7,356 bases of DNA. Source: Paracoccaceae bacterium (lineage in GTDB: Bacteria; Pseudomonadota; Alphaproteobacteria; Rhodobacterales; Rhodobacteraceae). Positions within the stretch are counted from its first letter, which is position 1; each line of letters opens with the position of its first letter. Shown here piece by piece: positions 1 to 6,498 of the stretch. The notes under the pieces are model-generated. The model searched no databases. It was not told the origin of the DNA and saw only the letters and a list, made by a program, of their open reading frames with translations. The translations under genes and the position numbers were made by a program. The DNA lies in contig JAOUMG010000087.1 in the NCBI GenBank assembly GCA_029881635.1, positions 1 through 7,356 of the forward strand. The letters are read 5' to 3'.

Positions 1-42
1 TCTGTCCCGCATTCGTCCCGACAGGGCGCGCGGTGGGGCGAG

Positions 43-82
43 AGGGTGTTAACCCTTGCGCGGGGGGCCGGATCATGTCCGG
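43..82 (-). terminator. possible weak terminator hairpins downstream of the Gfa-family gene
   Basis: Two short inverted repeats lie just past the Gfa-family stop codon in its direction of transcription. CCGGA (68-72) pairs with TCCGG (78-82), and AGGGT (43-47) pairs with ACCCT (52-56) around a 4-nt loop. Neither is followed by a T-run on the minus strand, so this is not a classical intrinsic terminator. Nothing else recognisable is present in positions 1-103. Confidence 0.25.
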
Positions 83-103
83 GGCGCGTCTTTCTGGCCG
101 GTG

Positions 104-481
104 CTATTCGGGGGGCTGGTCACGCGCGTAGCGGTCCGTCACCGGGAAGGGTGGCAGCCAGGCCTCGCGGCGGATGGTCCAAAGCTCGTAGCTGGGGGTG
201 AACTGGTCGGGGGTGTCGAGCGTGCCGAGGTTCACCTCGACCTCATCGCCGCTGCGGCCAAAGACGGACGAACCGCAGCGCGGGCAGAAATGACGGCCCT
301 TGAAATGATGGGTGTCGCCGGTGACGGTCACGGCGCTGTCGGGAAAGATCGCCGAGGCATGAAAGAGCGCGCCGTGATGCTTGCGGCAGTCAAGGCAATG
401 GCAAAGGCCAACCCGCAGGGGTTGCCCCTTGGCCGTGATGCGGACAGCACCGCAAAGGCATCCGCCGGTGACTTGGGTCAT
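104..481 (-). CDS. Gfa/CENP-V-family zinc protein (glutathione-dependent formaldehyde-activating enzyme-like)
   Basis: This is a 125-residue protein with the complete cysteine pattern of the Gfa (CENP-V/GFA) domain: C8 and C10 (CLC), C27, C29 and C32 (CHCLDC), and C66 and C69 (CPRC). In the Paracoccus Gfa structure, the equivalents of C8, C10, C66 and C69 hold a structural zinc and the C27/C29/C32 set holds a second one. The protein is a single compact domain with no signal peptide or membrane segment, so it should be cytoplasmic. Family members are linked to glutathione adducts of formaldehyde, but most, including short ones like this, have no proven substrate. An activity in S-hydroxymethylglutathione formation is therefore only a family-level guess. 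I chose the ATG at 481-479 because GGAG lies 8 nt upstream and the cysteine domain begins at once. The open frame continues upstream to about 856, but that part is GC-rich read-through across palindromes. The gene is not near other formaldehyde genes, although a GST gene lies about 5 kb away. Confidence 0.9.
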   Translation of the reverse strand: MTQVTGGCLCGAVRITAKGQPLRVGLCHCLDCRKHHGALFHASAIFPDSAVTVTGDTHHFKGRHFCPRCGSSVFGRSGDEVEVNLGTLDTPDQFTPSYELWTIRREAWLPPFPVTDRYARDQPPE

Positions 482-554
482 CTCTGACGCTCCGGTTCTG
501 TGCGTTCGCGCGCAGTGTCGTCCAAGGCGGGGGATTTTGCAATTGGCAGCGCAA

Positions 555-595
555 GGACCGATCAGGGGACGTGCCAGTGGCACGTCACCCGGTCC
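555..595. repeat. palindromic repeat, copy 1
   Basis: The core is a perfect inverted repeat: GACGTGCCA (568-576), a single G (577), then TGGCACGTC (578-586). It is enclosed by a second pair, GGACCG (555-560) and CGGTCC (590-595). The same nested design and the fixed words ATCAG, CCAGTGG and CCCGGTC occur in the copy at 708-746. This points to a dispersed palindromic (REP-like) family rather than a chance hairpin. It lies upstream of the Gfa-family gene, and whether it acts in DNA or RNA is unknown. Confidence 0.7.
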
Positions 596-597
596 GA

Positions 598-625
598 TTG
601 CCCGGAGGCGCAAGCCGGAGGGCAA
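598..625. repeat. stem-loop with GCAA tetraloop and symmetric GGA/GGA internal loop
   Basis: TTGCCC (598-603) pairs with GGGCAA (620-625), and an inner GGC (607-609) pairs with GCC (614-616) around GCAA (610-613), a GNRA-type loop if read as plus-strand RNA. The two stems are separated by GGA on each side, which would permit tandem G-A type mismatches. An alternative register pairs the two CCGG words (602-605 and 615-618). The element starts 2 nt after the first palindromic repeat. Confidence 0.55.
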
Positions 626-674
626 GGGGCTATTCGTTATCTCCGGTCGTTGGTAATCGGGGCGCGGCTGCCTG

Positions 675-698
675 GGTAGGCGCGGTAACGCGCCTGCC
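675..698. repeat. 10-bp stem-loop with GTAA (GNRA-type) tetraloop
   Basis: GGTAGGCGCG (675-684) and CGCGCCTGCC (689-698) form a 10-bp stem with one T-G wobble (677/696), closed by GTAA (685-688). Read as plus-strand RNA this is a GNRA tetraloop. It ends 9 nt before the second palindromic repeat. No T-run follows, so it is not a standard terminator. Confidence 0.55.
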
Positions 699-707
699 GG
701 GGGGTGA

Positions 708-746
708 GACCGGATCAGAAACGGTCCAGTGGACCGTTTCCCGGTC
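708..746. repeat. palindromic repeat, copy 2
   Basis: A perfect 23-nt palindrome has arms GAAACGGTCCA (718-728) and TGGACCGTTTC (730-740) around a single G (729). It is flanked by GACCGG (708-713) and CCGGTC (741-746), which also pair. Compared with the copy at 555-595, the 17-nt cores differ only at two neighbouring positions in each arm (TG/CA against GT/AC), and pairing is kept. That indicates selection for the fold or dyad, or gene conversion within a repeat family. Confidence 0.75.
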
Positions 747-750
747 GAAC

Positions 751-771
751 GCCCGCCCGCGTCGGGCGGGC
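751..771. repeat. GC-only 9-bp stem-loop
   Basis: GCCCGCCCG (751-759) and CGGGCGGGC (763-771) pair perfectly around CGT. The hairpin lies 4 nt after the second palindromic repeat and may belong to the same composite element. No T-run follows on either strand. Confidence 0.55.
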
Positions 772-836
772 CGGGTGGCCGGCGCGGCCGTTGATGCAGT
801 GCCTCGACTTGTCGCGGGACAAATGGGGTAGGAGTG

Positions 837-850
837 GTGCGCGTGCGCAC
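837..850. repeat. short GTGCGC/GCGCAC inverted repeat
   Basis: GTGCGC (837-842) and GCGCAC (845-850) form 6-bp arms two bases apart. The site lies about 45 bp left of the start of the AT-rich islet. In GC-rich DNA such alternating GC words can arise by chance, so its meaning is uncertain. Confidence 0.3.
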
Positions 851-857
851 GAACACT

Positions 858-877
858 CACTGGCGCCCAATCCAGTG
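858..877. repeat. CACTGG/CCAGTG inverted repeat near the AT-rich boundary
   Basis: CACTGG (858-863) and CCAGTG (872-877) form a 6-bp stem with an 8-nt loop. The CCAGTG word also occurs at the centre of the two large palindromes at 555-595 and 708-746. This may be a decayed relative or chance. It is the last GC-rich structure before composition changes near 890. Confidence 0.3.
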
Positions 878-891
878 GCTCGGCTGAATCG

Positions 892-920
892 TTGCGCACA
901 TATTCAATATGTGATATTTT
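892..920 (+). promoter_or_regulatory. probable promoter of the AT-rich gene
   Basis: A -35-like TTGCGC (892-897) and a -10-like TATTTT (915-920) are separated by 17 bp, and TGA at 912-914 adds an extended -10 (TGn). The start would fall near 927, leaving a leader of about 35 nt before the ATG at 961. TATTAT at 926-931 is a second possible -10 with a poorer -35. The hexamers are imperfect, and the call rests on spacing, position and the AT-rich context. Confidence 0.45.
897..913. promoter_or_regulatory. 17-bp palindromic candidate operator
   Basis: CACATATT (897-904) and AATATGTG (906-913) are perfect inverted arms around one C (905). The dyad fills the spacer between the proposed -35 and -10 elements, the usual place for a repressor that blocks RNA polymerase. 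No regulator gene is visible in the window, so any cognate protein would be encoded elsewhere. Confidence 0.5.
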
Positions 921-960
921 CGATTTATTATTTATGTCATTTTTTCATGGGGGAAAATCA

Positions 961-1983
961 ATGAATGATAGTGCTGTTGATCCTCTTGAGGAAAAGCGAA
1001 TTGATGCTGAACTTAAAAAGGTTGAAAGCTGGCATGGTGTTCTCAAAATAGTCTACGGAACTATGATTGTCGGGGTCGCCGCCGCAGTTTTCCCATTCGC
1101 GTCGCAGTTTGCACAGTCATTCTTTGCTGCTAGCATAGAGCGGCAAAAAGGCGAAGTTCAGTTGGAGATAGAAGCAGAAAAAACAAAACTTGAGAAAGAA
1201 AAACTGGAGTTGGAAAGGCTCCTGGAGGTGGCGAAATCTGACCGCGATTCGACCACTGCATATCGTGACTATCTAGAGAAACTTGCTGCTGAAGCGCGAT
1301 CTGAGAGAATAGAAACTCGAATTGTTCTTGCAGAGTTCTTTACCTATATGGCTGAAACGCCTGATCGGCGGTCGCAGTGGAAAGAGTTTCGTGATCACTT
1401 GTACGAAACGCAACAAACGTTGAACTCAGAACGTGCAACATTAATTTCAAAGGCAAACGACCCCGACACTAGCAATCAGGAACGGGTTGTTGCCGAAAGA
1501 AGACTCGATCAAATTGAATATCAAATAAATCCAAAATTTGATCCGAAACGGCAAATACAAAGCATCATAATAGATGGAGAGCCAAACCTTTCCGTTGATG
1601 AAATAAGATCCTATCACCTTTCATTGGGGTGGAGCGATGTGGGGTTCCATTTCTTTGTCGACATGAATGGTGAAGTCTATAACGGGCGGCCTATGGATTT
1701 TGATCCTGCATTTGCTCAAGGGCAAAACAAGGGCGCAATTGCAGTTGGCGTGGCATGCGACACGTGGGTAGACGTTAATATTCGACCTATTCTTGAGTGC
1801 GATCTAACAAAAAATCAAATAGAAGCAACAGAAAAACTAATTATATCTCTAAGGCATGGTTTTAATATTGACGGAGATCGAGTTCTTCTTAGAAGTGACC
1901 TGAGACCAATGTCACAGCTAATTAACAGGTCTGATTTTTTGAGTATGAATCGTTCAACGGTGCAACGGGTACTGAGTAGATAG
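961..1983 (+). CDS. membrane-anchored coiled-coil protein with degenerate (catalytic-residue-less) amidase/PGRP-like domain
   Basis: This 340-residue protein has four parts: a charged N-terminus (1-26), one likely membrane helix (about 27-50), a Glu/Lys-rich coiled coil (about 58-95) followed by more helical, charged sequence (to about 190), and a C-terminal domain (about 197-335). The last resembles the Amidase_2/T7 lysozyme fold, with LGWSDVGFHFFVDMNGEVY (222-240), NGRP (241-244), AQGQN (252-256) and a hydrophobic IAVGV strand (260-264). Against T7 lysozyme recalled from memory, the zinc ligands and catalytic residues are all replaced: His17 by D205, Tyr46 by F229, His122 by about D313, Lys128 by about Q319 and Cys130 by about I321. 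A binding or sensing role is more likely than cell-wall cleavage. I chose ATG 961 because GGGGGA (949-954) lies 6 nt upstream; the in-frame TTG at 892 falls inside the promoter and palindrome. Composition and codons (many AGA, ATA and TTA) differ sharply from the neighbours, so it is probably acquired. Function unknown. Confidence 0.85.
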   Translation: MNDSAVDPLEEKRIDAELKKVESWHGVLKIVYGTMIVGVAAAVFPFASQFAQSFFAASIERQKGEVQLEIEAEKTKLEKEKLELERLLEVAKSDRDSTTAYRDYLEKLAAEARSERIETRIVLAEFFTYMAETPDRRSQWKEFRDHLYETQQTLNSERATLISKANDPDTSNQERVVAERRLDQIEYQINPKFDPKRQIQSIIIDGEPNLSVDEIRSYHLSLGWSDVGFHFFVDMNGEVYNGRPMDFDPAFAQGQNKGAIAVGVACDTWVDVNIRPILECDLTKNQIEATEKLIISLRHGFNIDGDRVLLRSDLRPMSQLINRSDFLSMNRSTVQRVLSR

Positions 1984-2003
1984 AGACTTTTCTGCGCGCG
2001 CCC

Positions 2004-3959
<1,956 letters not shown>

Positions 3960-3990
3960 GGGCTGCTCATCCCTGTTTTGATTGGGGCGG

Positions 3991-4019
3991 ATTAGACCAT
4001 GCGGGGCGGGGAGGGGCAA
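3991..4019 (-). promoter_or_regulatory. parE promoter
   Basis: On the minus strand TTGCCC (-35, 4019-4014) and TCTAAT (-10, 3996-3991) are separated by 17 bp, with TGG directly before the -10 (extended -10). The start would be near 3984, giving a leader of about 25 nt before the parE ATG. The -10 matches the consensus at five of six bases and the -35 at four. Confidence 0.55.
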
Positions 4020-4035
4020 GCGGGCATGCCCTTGC
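4016..4035. promoter_or_regulatory. imperfect dyad between the divergent promoters
   Basis: GCAAG (4016-4020) and CTTGC (4031-4035) face each other around the 10-bp palindrome GGGCATGCCC (4022-4031). The dyad covers the proposed parE -35 and touches the possible -35 of the methyltransferase gene, so one bound protein could affect both. It is a candidate only. Confidence 0.3.
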
Positions 4036-4060
4036 AATCGCCGCCCGAGACGCGAAATAT
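4032..4060 (+). promoter_or_regulatory. possible promoter of the methyltransferase-nadE unit
   Basis: TTGCAA (4032-4037) and AAATAT (4055-4060) are 17 bp apart on the plus strand, 38 nt before the methyltransferase ATG. The -10 is a poor match, so the call is weak. Some promoter is expected in this 139-bp divergent gap. Confidence 0.3.
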
Positions 4061-4098
4061 GGGGGCGGGTCTGCGAGGCAACAGCAAGGGAGAGCAGG

Positions 4099-4692
4099 AT
4101 GTGGGAAGAACGCTATGCCGGAGAGGAATACCTTTTCGGAACGGAGCCTGCAGATTTCCTGCCGCGTGTCGCCCATTGGCTGGTGCCGGGTGACACGGCG
4201 CTTTGCATCGCCGATGGCGAAGGGCGCAATTCGGTCTGGCTGGCCGGGCAGGGCCTGTCCGTCACCGCGTTCGACCCGTCGCGCAATGCCGTGGCCAAGG
4301 CGCGCAAGCTGGCCGCAGCGCAGCGCGCAACAGTGCGCTTTCATATCGGCGATATTGATGGCTGGGACTGGGCCACGCCATTTGACGTTGTGGCGGGCAT
4401 CTTCATCCAGTTCGTCGGTCCCGAGGACCGGGCGGTGCTTTTTTCACGGATTGACCGCGCGTTGAAGCCCGGCGGGATTTTGTTGCTGCATGGCTATGCG
4501 CCGCGGCAGGTTGATTATGGCACCGGCGGGCCGCCCGATGCGGCCAATATGTACACGCTTGATCTGTTGCGCGGTGCATTCGCCGGGTATGAGGTATTGC
4601 GGGCCGAGGATTTCGATGCCGATGTCGATGAGGGCAAGGGGCATTCCGGCCGCTCGGCGCTGATCGACTTTGTCGCGCGCAAGCCGGGATAA
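4099..4692 (+). CDS. class I SAM-dependent methyltransferase, TehB-like
   Basis: This 197-residue cytoplasmic protein has a Rossmann methyltransferase fold. The SAM-binding motif I is ALCIADGEGRNSVWLA (34-49), the acidic residue for the SAM ribose is D59 (TAFDPS), and motif IV is FDVVAGIFIQF (95-105). ALKPGGILLL (121-130) follows before the GHSGRSALIDFVARK (181-195) tail. The opening MWEERYAGEEYLFGTEP is typical of small TehB-like methyltransferases annotated as tellurite resistance or thiol methyltransferases. The substrate cannot be told from sequence: TehB methylates tellurite and selenium compounds, but many relatives are uncharacterised. I chose the ATG at 4099 because AAGGGAG lies 6 nt upstream and the family N-terminus starts there. 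The upstream in-frame extension (from 3982) crosses the promoter gap. The gene is followed after 55 bp by nadE on the same strand, with no hairpin between, so co-transcription is likely. Confidence 0.9.
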   Translation: MWEERYAGEEYLFGTEPADFLPRVAHWLVPGDTALCIADGEGRNSVWLAGQGLSVTAFDPSRNAVAKARKLAAAQRATVRFHIGDIDGWDWATPFDVVAGIFIQFVGPEDRAVLFSRIDRALKPGGILLLHGYAPRQVDYGTGGPPDAANMYTLDLLRGAFAGYEVLRAEDFDADVDEGKGHSGRSALIDFVARKPG

Positions 4693-4747
4693 GCGAGACA
4701 TCGGGCCGGGCGACCTTTCGGACCGGACCCGGAGAGGAGCGAACATC

Positions 4748-5527
4748 ATGAAAACCGACGCGGTTATCGACCATATCACCGGCTGGCTTGGCGACTATTG
4801 CCGGGCATCGGGGATGAAGGGTTTCGTCATCGGTGTGTCGGGTGGAATAGATTCCGCCGTGTCATCGGCGCTGGCTGCCCGGACCGGTCTGCCGTTGCTG
4901 GTGGTCGAAATGCCGATCCATCAGGGTGGTGATCAGGTCAGCCGGGCGCGCGACCATATTGCCGCGCTGAAGGCACGGCACCGGAATGTCGCGGGGCAGG
5001 AGGTCGAACTGACCCCGGTCTTCGATGGTCTCGTCGCTGCCTTGCCAGCCGGCCCCGAGGGCCCGTCGCGCGAGATGGCGCTGGTCAATACCCGGGCGCG
5101 GCTGAGGATGACCACGCTTTACTATCTGGCCGGGCTCCATGGCCGATTGGTCGTCGGGACCGGCAACAAGGTTGAGGATTTCGGCATCGGGTTTTTCACC
5201 AAATACGGCGATGGCGGCGTCGATCTGAGCCCGATTGCCGATCTGACGAAAACCGAGGTCTATGAGATCGGTCGCAATCTGGGTGTGGGCGAGGCGATCC
5301 TGAAGGCGCCGCCTACGGACGGGCTCTGGGGGGATGACCGGACGGATGAGGACCAGATCGGCGCGAGCTATCCGGAGCTGGAATGGGCGATGGGCTTTGA
5401 CGGCGACGCGGGCGCGCTGAGCGGGCGGCAGGCCGAGGTGCTGGCGATTTACCGGCGCCTTAACCGGGCGAACCGGCACAAGATGGAGCCGATCCCGGTT
5501 TGCGAGATACCTGACGGGATGAGGTAG
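4748..5527 (+). CDS. nadE: NAD+ synthetase, ammonia-dependent type
   Basis: NadE catalyses the last step of NAD+ synthesis: ATP-driven adenylation of deamido-NAD+ followed by amidation. The 259-residue protein carries the PP-loop SGGIDSA (31-37), NTRARLRMTTLYY (114-126), GTGNKVEDFGIGFFTKYGDG (137-156), DLTKTEV (165-171), KAPPTDGLW (186-194), DEDQIGASY (200-208) and NRHKMEPIP (242-250). These are the nucleotide- and substrate-binding elements of the family. There is no N-terminal nitrilase-like glutaminase domain, so it should use free ammonia (EC 6.3.1.5) unless a partner delivers it. I chose the ATG at 4748 because GGAGAGGAG (4731-4739) ends 8 nt upstream; the longer in-frame form starts inside the methyltransferase gene. 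The gene is probably the second in a two-gene transcript and converges on the GST gene. Confidence 0.95.
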   Translation: MKTDAVIDHITGWLGDYCRASGMKGFVIGVSGGIDSAVSSALAARTGLPLLVVEMPIHQGGDQVSRARDHIAALKARHRNVAGQEVELTPVFDGLVAALPAGPEGPSREMALVNTRARLRMTTLYYLAGLHGRLVVGTGNKVEDFGIGFFTKYGDGGVDLSPIADLTKTEVYEIGRNLGVGEAILKAPPTDGLWGDDRTDEDQIGASYPELEWAMGFDGDAGALSGRQAEVLAIYRRLNRANRHKMEPIPVCEIPDGMR

Positions 5528-5561
5528 GCACGCAGGCGGGAAGAATGGCCGAGGCCAGCCG

Positions 5562-5599
5562 CTGCCCGGGGGCGCTGACGCGCTGTTAACCCCGGGCAG
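5562..5599. terminator. GC-rich hairpin between convergent nadE and GST genes
   Basis: CTGCCCGGGG (5562-5571) and CCCCGGGCAG (5590-5599) form a perfect 10-bp stem with an 18-nt loop. The loop itself can fold through GCG (5572-5574) and CGC (5579-5581). The hairpin lies 34 bp after the nadE stop and about 80 bp beyond the GST stop, so it could end both transcripts. There is no T-run on either side, which makes intrinsic termination uncertain. Confidence 0.5.
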
Positions 5600-5680
5600 G
5601 CCATGTGCTCGGGCAGATCGGGGCTGGTAAACTGGCAACAGGCTTCGCCCGTCCTATGACACCACTGAGGTGAAAGACGC

Positions 5681-6340
5681 TCAGGCCGGTTCGGCGTTGC
5701 GCGCCTCGACCATGGCCTTGAAGGCCGGGCGGGACTGGCAAGCCTTCAGCCAGGCGTCGACAGCCGGAAATTCGGCGATGAACGCTGCTTCGGGTTGGGC
5801 GTAGCGCAGGATCTCGGCCATGTTGATGTCGGCGGCGGTAAAGCGGTCGCCGACCATATGGCCGGTTTGCGACAGATGGGTTTGCAGCACCGCCATGGGG
5901 CGGCGCAGCTTGTCGATGTGGCCCACGATTTCGGCTTTGCCCTCGGCGGTTCTGGCGCGTTTTTCGACATGGGCATAAAGGATGGGTAATGTATGCGGTT
6001 CAACCGTCGTCATGCCGTAAAGCGCCCATTGCTCGAACAGGGCTGCCTCCTGATCATTGGCCGGGCCGATCGGCGCACCGGCCTTGCGGGCCAGATAGTT
6101 GTTGATGGCCAGCGATTCCGACAGCACGAAATCACCGTCCTTCAGCACAGGGACGGCACCTGCCGGGCTGATGGCGAGAAAGTCGGGTGAAAGCGTGTTG
6201 AGCGGCGCATCCGGGGCGGCGGGGTTATCAAGCCGGTAGCCCTGAATGACGCGGACCTGTTCGAAGGGGAGACCGAGTTCGTTCAGGAGCCAGAAGTTGC
6301 GCGAAGCGCGGCTGCGGTAGACGCCGTAAATCGTGAGCAT
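5681..6340 (-). CDS. glutathione S-transferase family protein
   Basis: This 219-residue cytosolic GST has an N-terminal thioredoxin-like domain (1-85). The N-terminal active-site region is YGVYRSRASRNFW (5-17), with S10 and S13 as candidates for the thiol-stabilising serine. The cis-proline lies in GAVPVL (P64) and the glutathione-binding SES motif at 74-76 (LSESLAINNYLA). The helical C-terminal domain (about 95-219) has the usual N-capping box FTAADINMAEIL (167-178). Family members conjugate glutathione to electrophiles or reduce peroxides and disulfides, and the substrate here is unknown. I chose the ATG at 6340-6338 because AAGGA lies 8 nt upstream. The ATG three codons earlier (6349) would have its AAGG touching the start codon. 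Longer frames reach back into the ppk2 gene and are not credible. The gene converges on nadE and is divergent from ppk2. Confidence 0.93.
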   Translation of the reverse strand: MLTIYGVYRSRASRNFWLLNELGLPFEQVRVIQGYRLDNPAAPDAPLNTLSPDFLAISPAGAVPVLKDGDFVLSESLAINNYLARKAGAPIGPANDQEAALFEQWALYGMTTVEPHTLPILYAHVEKRARTAEGKAEIVGHIDKLRRPMAVLQTHLSQTGHMVGDRFTAADINMAEILRYAQPEAAFIAEFPAVDAWLKACQSRPAFKAMVEARNAEPA

Positions 6341-6380
6341 GGGGACCATCCTTGGGGCTGACTGACAGGATGGCGCCATG

Positions 6381-6408
6381 GCTATACCGCGGGCATGGCG
6401 AGTGCAAA
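6381..6408 (-). promoter_or_regulatory. possible GST-gene promoter
   Basis: On the minus strand TTTGCA (6408-6403) and TATAGC (6386-6381) are 16 bp apart and lie about 40 bp before the GST ATG. A perfect TTGACA also occurs further upstream (6438-6433) but has no good -10 at a workable distance. No clear plus-strand promoter for ppk2 was found in the same 158-bp gap. Confidence 0.25.
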
Positions 6409-6498
6409 GCCAATTCATCCAAAATTGATGCGTGTCAAAGCCGGACCTGCCCCGGGGGCGGTAGAATTGCGCTTTATCCCAGCCAGAGGAGCCGCCGG

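Larger units (their letters stand above)
482..891. other. gene-free, hairpin-rich intergenic segment
   Basis: These roughly 400 bp lie between the divergently oriented Gfa-family gene and the AT-rich gene. I see no credible coding region: the open frames lack ribosome sites and family resemblance and run through the palindromes on both strands. The segment instead holds a series of stem-loops, listed separately (555-595, 598-625, 675-698, 708-746, 751-771, 837-850 and 858-877). The promoter of the Gfa-family gene should also lie in its left part, but no convincing -35/-10 pair could be picked. Confidence 0.75.

Noticed and set aside
56..487. Plus-strand open frame of 143 codons opposite the Gfa-family gene
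   Set aside because: It is antisense to a gene with a complete cysteine signature. It has no recognisable domain and is expected by chance in GC-rich DNA.
482..856. Upstream in-frame extension of the Gfa-family protein (about 125 extra residues)
   Set aside because: It runs through both large palindromes, is Pro/Arg-rich and has no family similarity. The internal ATG at 481 has a good ribosome site and the domain starts there.
892..960. TTG start giving the pseudo-amidase protein 23 more residues
   Set aside because: It lies in the proposed promoter and palindrome. The ATG at 961 has GGGGGA at proper spacing.
838..1998. TGCGCG on both sides of the AT-rich islet (838-843 and 1993-1998) as a target-site duplication
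   Set aside because: Six GC bases recur by chance in this composition, and the copies do not sit exactly at the composition boundaries.
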